Of a DNA stretch of 64,000 nucleotides, positions 27,281-33,882 are shown one piece after another. Numbering within the stretch: the stretch's first letter is position 1; every line of letters starts with the position of its first letter. The notes below the pieces were generated by a model. That model ran no database searches. It had not been told where the DNA came from and was given only the letters and a program-made list of their open reading frames with translations. Origin of the DNA: JAJAZB01 sp964244295 (GTDB lineage: Bacteria; Bacteroidota; Bacteroidia; Cytophagales; Spirosomataceae); contig CAXTIG010000008.1 in NCBI GenBank assembly GCA_964244295.1, positions 122,496 through 186,495 on the forward strand. Reading direction: 5' to 3'. Made by a program: the position numbers and the translations under genes.

Positions 27281-27350
27281 AAAGCAATAAGCCAGACGGT
27301 TCTTTTCGGTCTACGAATTCATTTATCAACGCGTCTTTACCTCTTTTTCT

Positions 27351-28643
27351 ATGAAAAAATCCCTTTCGCTTTTGCTCTGGGCCGTCTTCACCGCCCCACT
27401 CGTTGCCCAACCTACCCAACAACTCGTCACCGTCGTCGTCGCGCCCGACCACGCCAACTGGACCTATAAAACCGGCGAACCGGCCCGCTTCACCGTAACC
27501 GTGTTGCAGGCGGGCAATCCGGTGAAGGGCGTGAAAGTCCGCTACGAAGTGGGTCCGGAAAAACTCGACCCGACCAAAAAAGAAGCGCTGACGTTGCCCA
27601 ACGGAACGACCGTCGTGGAAGGCGGTACGTTGAAAACCCCCGGTTTTCTGCGCTGCGTAGCCTTTGCCGAGGTGGGCGGGAAAGAATACCGGGGCTTGGG
27701 CACGGCGGGTTACGACCCGGCCCGCATCGAACCGACGGTGGCGAATCCCGCCGATTTTAAGCAGTTTTGGGACGGCGCGAAAGCCGATTTGGCAAAAGTC
27801 CCGCTCGATGCCCGGATGACGTTGTTGCCCGAACGCTGCACCGAAACGGTGAACGTGTACCAGGTCAACTTGCAGAACATCGGCAACGCCCGGCTGTACG
27901 GGATGCTCTGCGTTCCGAAAAAAGAGGGCAAATACCCGGCGCTGTTGAAAGTGCCCGGCGCGGGCATCCGGCCCTACGCGGGCGACGTGGCGATGGCCGC
28001 CAACGGCGTAATCACCCTGGAAATCGGCATTCACGGCATCCCGGTCAACCTGGAACCCGACGTGTACGCCAACCTCAGCGCCGGAGCGCTATCGGGCTAC
28101 CAGATGTTTAACCTCGACGACCGCGATCGCTATTACTACAAGCGCGTGTACCTGGGCTGCGTGCGGGCCAACGATTTTTTAGCGAGCCTGCCGCAGTTCG
28201 ACGGTCAAAACCTGGCCGTGACCGGCGGAAGTCAGGGCGGGGCGCTCAGCATCACGACGGCAGCCCTCGACGGGCGGGTGAAATGGCTGGGTGCTTTTTA
28301 CCCGGCCCTTGCCGACGTGACGGGCTACCTCAACGGCCGGGCCGGTGGATGGCCGCATCTCTTCACGGGCAACAACCTGACGTTCAACAAAAAAGAAGAC
28401 AAAATCCGGACGACCGGCTACTACGACGTGGTCAACTTCGCCCGGACGGTGAGCCAGCCGGGTTACTATTCTTGGGGTTTCAACGACGAAACCTGCCCGC
28501 CCACCTCGATGTACGCCGCCTACAACGTCATTCCCGGCAAAAAAGACCTGCTCCTGGCCCTGGAAACCGGCCACTGGACCTTCGCCGAACAGCGTGAGGC
28601 GATGAACGCGTGGCTGCTCGAGAAGTTGAAGGGGGCGAAGTAG
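27351..28643 (+). CDS. Secreted acetylxylan esterase (AXE1/CE7-like)
   Basis: A 430-aa secreted alpha/beta hydrolase of the AXE1 (carbohydrate esterase 7) family, removing acetyl groups from xylan fragments or cephalosporin-like esters. A signal peptide (1-19, ending LVAQ) is followed by an Ig-like domain (about 20-125) and the hydrolase. The nucleophile is Ser294 in GGSQGG, the acid is likely the Asp of FNDETCPP and the base the His of ETGHWTF. RDYYYKRVYL-type and PGAGIRPY segments match the family (here DRYYYKRVYLGC). No partner operon gene. Consistent with the nearby pentose genes, though 13 kb away. Confidence 0.8.
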   Translation: MKKSLSLLLWAVFTAPLVAQPTQQLVTVVVAPDHANWTYKTGEPARFTVTVLQAGNPVKGVKVRYEVGPEKLDPTKKEALTLPNGTTVVEGGTLKTPGFLRCVAFAEVGGKEYRGLGTAGYDPARIEPTVANPADFKQFWDGAKADLAKVPLDARMTLLPERCTETVNVYQVNLQNIGNARLYGMLCVPKKEGKYPALLKVPGAGIRPYAGDVAMAANGVITLEIGIHGIPVNLEPDVYANLSAGALSGYQMFNLDDRDRYYYKRVYLGCVRANDFLASLPQFDGQNLAVTGGSQGGALSITTAALDGRVKWLGAFYPALADVTGYLNGRAGGWPHLFTGNNLTFNKKEDKIRTTGYYDVVNFARTVSQPGYYSWGFNDETCPPTSMYAAYNVIPGKKDLLLALETGHWTFAEQREAMNAWLLEKLKGAK

Positions 28644-28715
28644 GGGGGGGTATCCCCGCGAGGGTAGAACTTCCCGGAATTGTTCCACAACGGGTTTAAA
28701 ACTTCCGGGAAGTTC

Positions 28716-29840
28716 CTACACCCAAAACAACTCCGACGCCACGCGGTCGGCGAAGAGTTTTCCGGCGGGCGTAAGGCGGAGGAACCCGTCTTCATTCACC
28801 AACCAGCCTGCTTCAAAAAGCGGCGGCAGCAGCGACTGCACGAGGGCAGAACCTTGTTCCGAAATCGACTTCAATTTTTTCAAGTTACAGCCCCACTGCG
28901 TCCGCAGGCTGGTGAGCAGGTATTCGTTGACGCGGTCCGGTTCGCTGAGGTGCTCGGTTGCGGCGGGAATTTCGCCGCGCCCGATGGCCTCCACGTAGCG
29001 GGCGTTGTGGCTCACGTTGGCTTGTCGCGTCGTGTACCCATCGAAGGAGTGGGCGCTGGGGCCGAGGCCCAGGTACGGCTCCTGCCGCCAGTAGCTCGTG
29101 TTGTGGCGACTGTAGCGCCCCGGCTGGGCGAAGTTCGAGATTTCGTAGTGCTCGTAACCCTGGGCCGTTAGGTGTTCCGTCAACAGTTCAAATTGCCGGG
29201 CGGCGAAGGCGTCGTCGATGGGCTGGATTTTTGCCTTTTTTAACCAGGAACCAAAGACGGTTTGCGGCTCGATGGTCAGGCAATAGGCCGAAATATGCGG
29301 CACGGCCAGGGCACTGGCTTTTTGCAAATCGGTTTCCCAAATCGCGTGATTGTCCGACGGAATCGCGTAAATCAGGTCGATGGAGAGGTTTTCAAAACCC
29401 GCCTCCTGCGCCCGACGGACGCTGGCTTCGCCTTCGGCGGCGTTGTGCAGTCGGTGGAGGTGGCGCAAATGGCCTTCGTCGAACGACTGGATGCCGATGC
29501 TCAGTCGGTTGATGCCCAGCGAACGGAATTGGCGGAGTTTTTCGGTGGTCAAATCATCCGGGTTGGCTTCGAGCGTAATTTCGGCGTCGGGGGAAACCGT
29601 AAAATGGGCGTGGATGGAATCGAGCAGACGGGCCAGTTCAGCTTCGGTCAGGAGCGAGGGCGTACCTCCGCCGAAGTAGATCGTTTCGAGGGGGCGTTTC
29701 GGCAAAAAATCCCGTTGCAGGGCCACTTCCTGCGTCAAGGCTGCCACGAGCGCGGCACGACCGGCCAGTTGGGTGCTAAAGTGAAAATCGCAGTAGTAAC
29801 AGGCCTGAGCGCAGAACGGAATGTGAACGTAAACGTGCAT
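28716..29840 (-). CDS. hemW: Radical SAM heme chaperone HemW
   Basis: A 374-aa radical SAM protein. The iron-sulfur motif CxxxCxxC is Cys10, Cys14, Cys17 (PFCAQACYYCDFH), and the characteristic YFGGGTPSLL follows, with EANPDDLTTEKL and RLSIGIQSFD. The C-terminal HemN_C domain (GRYSRHNTSYWRQEPYLGLGPSAHS block) is present. HemW is a heme-inserting chaperone rather than a coproporphyrinogen oxidase; the cysteine spacing and the C-terminal region support HemW. The start is set at Met of MHVYVHIPF (29840); the ATG 120 bp upstream adds non-homologous codons. Divergent from the GWxTD gene. Confidence 0.9.
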   Translation of the reverse strand: MHVYVHIPFCAQACYYCDFHFSTQLAGRAALVAALTQEVALQRDFLPKRPLETIYFGGGTPSLLTEAELARLLDSIHAHFTVSPDAEITLEANPDDLTTEKLRQFRSLGINRLSIGIQSFDEGHLRHLHRLHNAAEGEASVRRAQEAGFENLSIDLIYAIPSDNHAIWETDLQKASALAVPHISAYCLTIEPQTVFGSWLKKAKIQPIDDAFAARQFELLTEHLTAQGYEHYEISNFAQPGRYSRHNTSYWRQEPYLGLGPSAHSFDGYTTRQANVSHNARYVEAIGRGEIPAATEHLSEPDRVNEYLLTSLRTQWGCNLKKLKSISEQGSALVQSLLPPLFEAGWLVNEDGFLRLTPAGKLFADRVASELFWV

Positions 29841-30008
29841 GAACAGCGGGATTGGGCCGAAGCCACGCCGGGGAAAGCCGTGAAATTCAAAAAAAGTGCC
29901 CCATTTTTGGCAGACAACGCCGTAATTTCGTTTAAAGAGATGTTCGGGTTTCAGCCCCACTTTCTCGATTTTTAAACCAACAACGGGCCGTCGGCCCGTT
30001 CCACCGGA

Positions 30009-31274
30009 ATGAAATACGTTTTCGTTTTTTTAGGAACTCTCTCGCTGTTGGCTGGATGTGCCCCCGCCCGGCGACCCGTCGCCAACGGCCCTTCGTCGGC
30101 CAGTGCCCCCGTGCAACGCTCGGAAGGAGCGGCGCTGGTGGCCCGGAGCAAGTTTCTCGACAACGGCACCTCGCTACGAGTGTACCTCAGTATCGACCCC
30201 GGTCGGGAAGTGGCCCTGGACGACTTTCCGAGCCAGTTTGCCATCAACTACACCGTCGCGCCGGAGTACGGGAGCCGGGCCGTGATCCAATCGGGCGGGG
30301 TTTCGCTCAAACCGGGTGAGACGCTGTTTCGGCAGGGGAGTTTTTACACGGTGTTTTTCGACGTGCCCAAACCCGCCAACAAAGACGTGTTCACCGCTGT
30401 CCTCCTGGCCGACATCAACGACCTGACCGTCAACCGCCGCAGCCAGCAGGATCTTTCGCTGCGCTTTCATTCGGGTAAATTCAGCGATTTTTTCGCCATT
30501 TTCGATCAAACCGGGCGGGTGCCCCGCCTTCAGAATTACGTGGCGTCGGGTGACACCCTCCAACTGCGTTCGCTGGCCGGAAAAGACACCACCTTCCGCG
30601 CTTTTCACTACGGCTACGAATTTGAAGCGGCCCTTTCGCCAACCAACACTGAGCCGCGTCGGCCCACCCGGCAGTTGTTTACCGACAGCGCCTTCAGCGT
30701 GCGCACCAACGCCCCCCTGCGCCTGACGCGCGAGGGGCTGTATTTTTTCGTACGCGATACCACCGAAACCTTCGGCATCGGCCTGTTGAGTGTGGATGAC
30801 CGCTACCCGCGCGTGACCCGGCCCGAAAAGCTCACCAAGCCGCTCATTTACATGAGCACCAACCAGGAATACGCCGACGCCAACGCCTCGAAGGAAGCCA
30901 AAAAAGCCCTCGACCGGTACTGGATTAACCTGACTTCGGGCAACCAGCAAACCGCCAAGCGCAGCATCCGGGCGTTTTACCGCCGGGTGGAACAGGCCAA
31001 CCGGCTGTTTACCACCTACAAAGAAGGATGGAAAACCGACAAGGGTATGGTGTACCTGATCATGGGACCGCCCAACCGGGTGCAGCGCAACAAGGACAAG
31101 GAAGTATGGGTGTACAACCGCCGCAGTGCGCAGTTTTCGGAAATCAATTTTACGTTCAACAAACGCGCCAATCAGTTTGTCGATGACCACTACGAACTCT
31201 CCCGGTTTGTCGAATTTCAGCCCATCTGGTACCCTGCGGTGGAGGCCTGGCGGAATGGGGAAGTGGACCAGTAA
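30009..31274 (+). CDS. GWxTD domain lipoprotein
   Basis: A 421-aa outer-membrane or periplasmic lipoprotein. The lipobox LLAGC places the lipidated Cys at residue 17. The C-terminal GWxTD domain holds the eponymous motif GWKTD (from residue 340), followed by KGMVYLIMGPPN and EVWVYNRR. The middle (residues 60-330) is beta-rich. GWxTD proteins are common in Bacteroidota and related phyla, but the biochemical role is not established. The gene ends in a palindromic repeat with a T-run. Confidence 0.88.
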   Translation: MKYVFVFLGTLSLLAGCAPARRPVANGPSSASAPVQRSEGAALVARSKFLDNGTSLRVYLSIDPGREVALDDFPSQFAINYTVAPEYGSRAVIQSGGVSLKPGETLFRQGSFYTVFFDVPKPANKDVFTAVLLADINDLTVNRRSQQDLSLRFHSGKFSDFFAIFDQTGRVPRLQNYVASGDTLQLRSLAGKDTTFRAFHYGYEFEAALSPTNTEPRRPTRQLFTDSAFSVRTNAPLRLTREGLYFFVRDTTETFGIGLLSVDDRYPRVTRPEKLTKPLIYMSTNQEYADANASKEAKKALDRYWINLTSGNQQTAKRSIRAFYRRVEQANRLFTTYKEGWKTDKGMVYLIMGPPNRVQRNKDKEVWVYNRRSAQFSEINFTFNKRANQFVDDHYELSRFVEFQPIWYPAVEAWRNGEVDQ

Positions 31275-31315
31275 AAGAGATTTGATGGAGGAGTTGGTAG
31301 AATTATAAAAATTGA

Positions 31316-31418
31316 GAGGCCGTTGTCACCCTGAGCTTGTCGAAGGGCGGGTTGGAATTTGGAACTAATTTCCCATTTCCAACCCGCCCTTCGACAAGCT
31401 CAGGGTGACAACGGCCTC
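31316..31418. repeat. Perfect inverted repeat, 41-bp arms, with T-tract
   Basis: Arms 31316-31356 and 31378-31418 are exact complements over 41 bp and contain CACCCTGAGCTTGTCGAAGG, a word known from many Bacteroidota intergenic repeats. TTTTTG follows on the plus strand, so it could terminate the GWxTD transcript. Confidence 0.9.
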
Positions 31419-31456
31419 TTTTTGTTAAAAGAAAATTCTAACCAGCTTCCTTCCCG

Positions 31457-31464
31457 TATTTTTG
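31457..31464 (+). promoter_or_regulatory. Candidate -7 box of rlmB
   Basis: TATTTTTG matches TAnnTTTG exactly, 62 bp before the rlmB start. Only TTC is found at the -33 position with 19-bp spacing, so the promoter is weakly supported. Confidence 0.35.
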
Positions 31465-31525
31465 TAGAAATTAACCATTCACAGTAGGCCGAGGAAAGTC
31501 GCTGTGAGGAAACACAGTTGACTTT

Positions 31526-32347
31526 ATGGAAAACGACTCCCCTCGCGGTGGCCCGCCGCGCCCGCGCCCATACAATCGCGCGGCGAACCGTCCGAAATCC
31601 CAGTTTCAAACTCCGCAATCCACCAAGCCCGACATCGTGTTTGGCATTCAGTCCGTGCTCGAAACATTGCGGGCGGGGAAGGAAATCGACCGCCTGCTGG
31701 TGCAGCGCGAACTGGGCAACATCGAAGTGATTGAATTCGCCCGGATGCGCGGGGTGCCGGTGCAGAAAGTGCCCACTGAAAAACTCGACCGCATCACCCG
31801 CAAAAACCACCAGGGGGTGATTGCCTTCGTGGCGGCGGTGCATTACGCTAAACTTGACAACATTGTAGCCGACGCCTTCGAACGCGGGCAAACACCACTG
31901 GTGCTGCTCCTCGACCGCATCACCGACGTACGCAACTTCGGGGCCATTGCCCGCACCGCCGAGGCGGCGGGCGTTCACGCGCTGGTGATTCCGATCCGGG
32001 GGGCGGCGCAAATCAATGCCGACGCGATGAAAACCTCGTCGGGGGCGCTCAATTTCCTGCCCGTTTGCCGGGAGGAAGATCTTACCCAAACCGTCCGTTA
32101 CCTGCAACAGGCCGGGCTACGGGTGGTGGGATGCACCGAAAAAGTAAGCCAGACGATTTACGATCTCGATTTCACCGGTCCCACGGCGCTGGTTCTGGGT
32201 TCGGAAGAAGACGGCATTGCCGACGAACTGCTTCGGCTTGTCGATGACCTCGCCAGCCTGCCTATGTTCGGGCGGGTGGGTTCACTCAATGTGTCGGTGG
32301 CCAACGGGGTGGTTTTGTACGAAGCCCTGCGGCAGCGGCAACGCTGA
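31526..32347 (+). CDS. rlmB: 23S rRNA 2'-O-ribose methyltransferase, RlmB/TrmH family
   Basis: A 273-aa SpoU-family methyltransferase, probably modifying guanosine 2251 of 23S rRNA. An Arg/Pro-rich N-terminal tail (about 1-35) is followed by the substrate-binding domain (FGIQSVLETLRAGKEIDRLL) and the alpha/beta-knot catalytic domain. Motif 1 is DVRNFGAIARTAEAAG, motif 2 LVLGSEEDGI, and motif 3 SLNVSVANGVVLYEAL. All SAM-binding knot residues are present. Members with an extended basic N terminus are usual in Bacteroidota. RlmB and TrmH cannot be fully separated by eye; the N-terminal domain favours RlmB. Confidence 0.88.
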   Translation: MENDSPRGGPPRPRPYNRAANRPKSQFQTPQSTKPDIVFGIQSVLETLRAGKEIDRLLVQRELGNIEVIEFARMRGVPVQKVPTEKLDRITRKNHQGVIAFVAAVHYAKLDNIVADAFERGQTPLVLLLDRITDVRNFGAIARTAEAAGVHALVIPIRGAAQINADAMKTSSGALNFLPVCREEDLTQTVRYLQQAGLRVVGCTEKVSQTIYDLDFTGPTALVLGSEEDGIADELLRLVDDLASLPMFGRVGSLNVSVANGVVLYEALRQRQR

Positions 32348-32374
32348 GACCGGGTTTCGCCAGGACAAACGAGT

Positions 32375-32428
32375 CATTTTCAAGAGTGCGCTTCCTGCGG
32401 GGTGACTCCTGGAAATGGCTTTTTTTTG
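32375..32428 (+). terminator. Terminator of rlmB
   Basis: Imperfect stem CATTTTCAAGAG/CTCCTGGAAATG (10 of 12 paired) with an inner GAGTCA/TGACTC option, followed by about nine T. It starts 28 bp past the rlmB stop. Confidence 0.75.
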
Positions 32429-32556
32429 TCGATTCCCTTCCAACAAGTATGTTAAATTTTTTCTTGAAAATCAGCGACTTAGCTTAACCAGTGAAAAAAA
32501 GTTAGGACTACTAGGTTACATTTTGGTGTTCAGCTTTGATAAACCTTTGAAAATGA

Positions 32557-33138
32557 ATGAATCATCTCGGCTTTTGTTCTGACCAGGCAATTGTAAATGG
32601 CATTTTATCCGACGACCGAAAAGCGCTCAACACGGCCATCCGGTGCATCTACGACCGGCATACCGGCCTGCTGAAGGACTACGTCCGCCGCAACAGCGGC
32701 AGCAATCAGGATGCCGACGACATGATTCAGTTGGCGGTGTTGAATTTTATTAAAGCGGTTCGTGCGGGCCAGTTCCATCCTCAATCCGGGGCTGGGGTGG
32801 GTGCCTTTTTGTACACGCTTTGTAAGAACCAATGGATCAACACGCTCCGCCAGCGCGACCGAATTATGCTGCGCGAAACGGAGTATTTCGAAGGAGATGC
32901 CCACCTCAGTGTGAGCGCCGATGCGCAGTTGCAACTCGAAGAGGAGGAAGAAATGGAGCACTACCTGCGCCAGTTCGACCGACTTGGGGAACGTTGCAAG
33001 CAAATACTGACGGCGCAACGCCGCGACGGCCTTCAGATGAAGGAAATCGCCGAGTTGATGGGCTATGAGAACGAGCGGGTGGCCATCAACGAAAAATTTA
33101 AGTGCATACAAAAACTGAAAAACCTGCTAAAACCATGA
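32557..33138 (+). CDS. ECF-type RNA polymerase sigma factor
   Basis: A 193-aa sigma-70 family protein with region 2 and region 4 only. Region 2 is seen at about residues 25-95 (YDRHTGLLKDYVRRNSG, DADDMIQLAVLNFIKAVRAG, FLYTLCKNQWINTLRQRDR) and region 4 at about 135-190 (LGERCKQILTAQRRDGLQMK, EIAELMGYENERVAI). A Glu-rich linker separates them. Start: ATG 32557, since the ATG 4 bp earlier leads to a stop after nine codons. The stop overlaps the next gene in an ATGA (33135-33138), typical for a sigma/anti-sigma pair. Targets unknown. Confidence 0.85.
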   Translation: MNHLGFCSDQAIVNGILSDDRKALNTAIRCIYDRHTGLLKDYVRRNSGSNQDADDMIQLAVLNFIKAVRAGQFHPQSGAGVGAFLYTLCKNQWINTLRQRDRIMLRETEYFEGDAHLSVSADAQLQLEEEEEMEHYLRQFDRLGERCKQILTAQRRDGLQMKEIAELMGYENERVAINEKFKCIQKLKNLLKP

Positions 33139-33863
33139 AACTCACTAGTCCGCCTGAAGAGTCTGAGTGGATTGAGGCCTACCTCGATCACAAATTGGAG
33201 GCATCGGAGAGGGCGATTTTTGAAGCCAAGCTGTCCCACGACGATAATTTTCGCGAAGAGGTGGCCCTGCGCCGCCTGATGCACGAAGTCATCGACGAGT
33301 ACGACTTGCGGGCGGAAATTGCTGCCATCCACGCCGAAAAAATGGGTGAATCGGAACTGGCCGAGGAAGAAGAACCGCTCCAATTTATCGAGCCGATCGT
33401 TCGCCCTTTGCCCGTCAACCGGCCCGCCCCGAAAGTTCGACCCCTGTGGTGGCGGAGCGCCGCTGCCGTGGCCGCTGCCGGGGGCCTTTGGGTAGGCTAC
33501 CTTTCCTTCGATTCGATTGCGGTGCATGAGGAAACGACGCACGTCACCCGGGGGGGGAATCAGCCCAGTTCGGCTTGTTATAGTAACTATTACGCCGCCC
33601 GGCAGTTCCTCGTCAGTCAACAGCCTGATAAGGCGATTCCCTGCCTGGAACAGGTCGTCGATTGTGAAGTACGCCCGTATTTCAAAGATGCTTCCAAGTG
33701 GTTCCTGGCCGTGGCCTGCCTGCAATCCGGTCAAACGGAACGCGCCGGAAAATTATTCGAACAAATCAAAGGAGCGCCTGATTTTCAATACGAAATCAGC
33801 GCACTCGACCGCTGGAAAATGGATTGGCAACTGCGCTTCGCTGGTGCTGATCAAAGTAAGTAA
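33135..33863 (+). CDS. Putative membrane anti-sigma factor with TPR-like periplasmic part
   Basis: A 242-aa protein coupled to the ECF sigma gene by an ATGA overlap. The N-terminal cytoplasmic part (1-75) begins EWIEAYLDHKLEASERAIFE, a zinc-finger-less version of the anti-sigma domain, and lacks the HxxxCxxC motif. A single membrane helix lies at about 103-120 (WWRSAAAVAAAGGLWVGYL). The C-terminal half (about 145-240) has two helix-turn-helix repeats like TPR (YYAARQFLVSQQPDKAIPCL and WFLAVACLQSGQTERAGKLF). It is convergent with the CHAT gene, 19 bp away. The anti-sigma role is inferred from position and topology. Confidence 0.65.
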   Translation: MKLTSPPEESEWIEAYLDHKLEASERAIFEAKLSHDDNFREEVALRRLMHEVIDEYDLRAEIAAIHAEKMGESELAEEEEPLQFIEPIVRPLPVNRPAPKVRPLWWRSAAAVAAAGGLWVGYLSFDSIAVHEETTHVTRGGNQPSSACYSNYYAARQFLVSQQPDKAIPCLEQVVDCEVRPYFKDASKWFLAVACLQSGQTERAGKLFEQIKGAPDFQYEISALDRWKMDWQLRFAGADQSK

Positions 33864-33882
33864 GTTCTGCCCTTCCATGGAG

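Noticed and set aside
31480..31525. GAGGAAAGTC just before rlmB, resembling the P4 region of RNase P RNA
   Set aside because: Only about 10 bases match, there is no second P4 half (ACAGAA...), and the gap of 60 bp before rlmB cannot hold the about 350-nt RNA.
32557..33138. ECF sigma considered as part of a SusCD/FecIR-type iron or glycan circuit
   Set aside because: No TonB receptor or FecR-type protein follows; the coupled gene has TPR-like repeats rather than a FecR domain.
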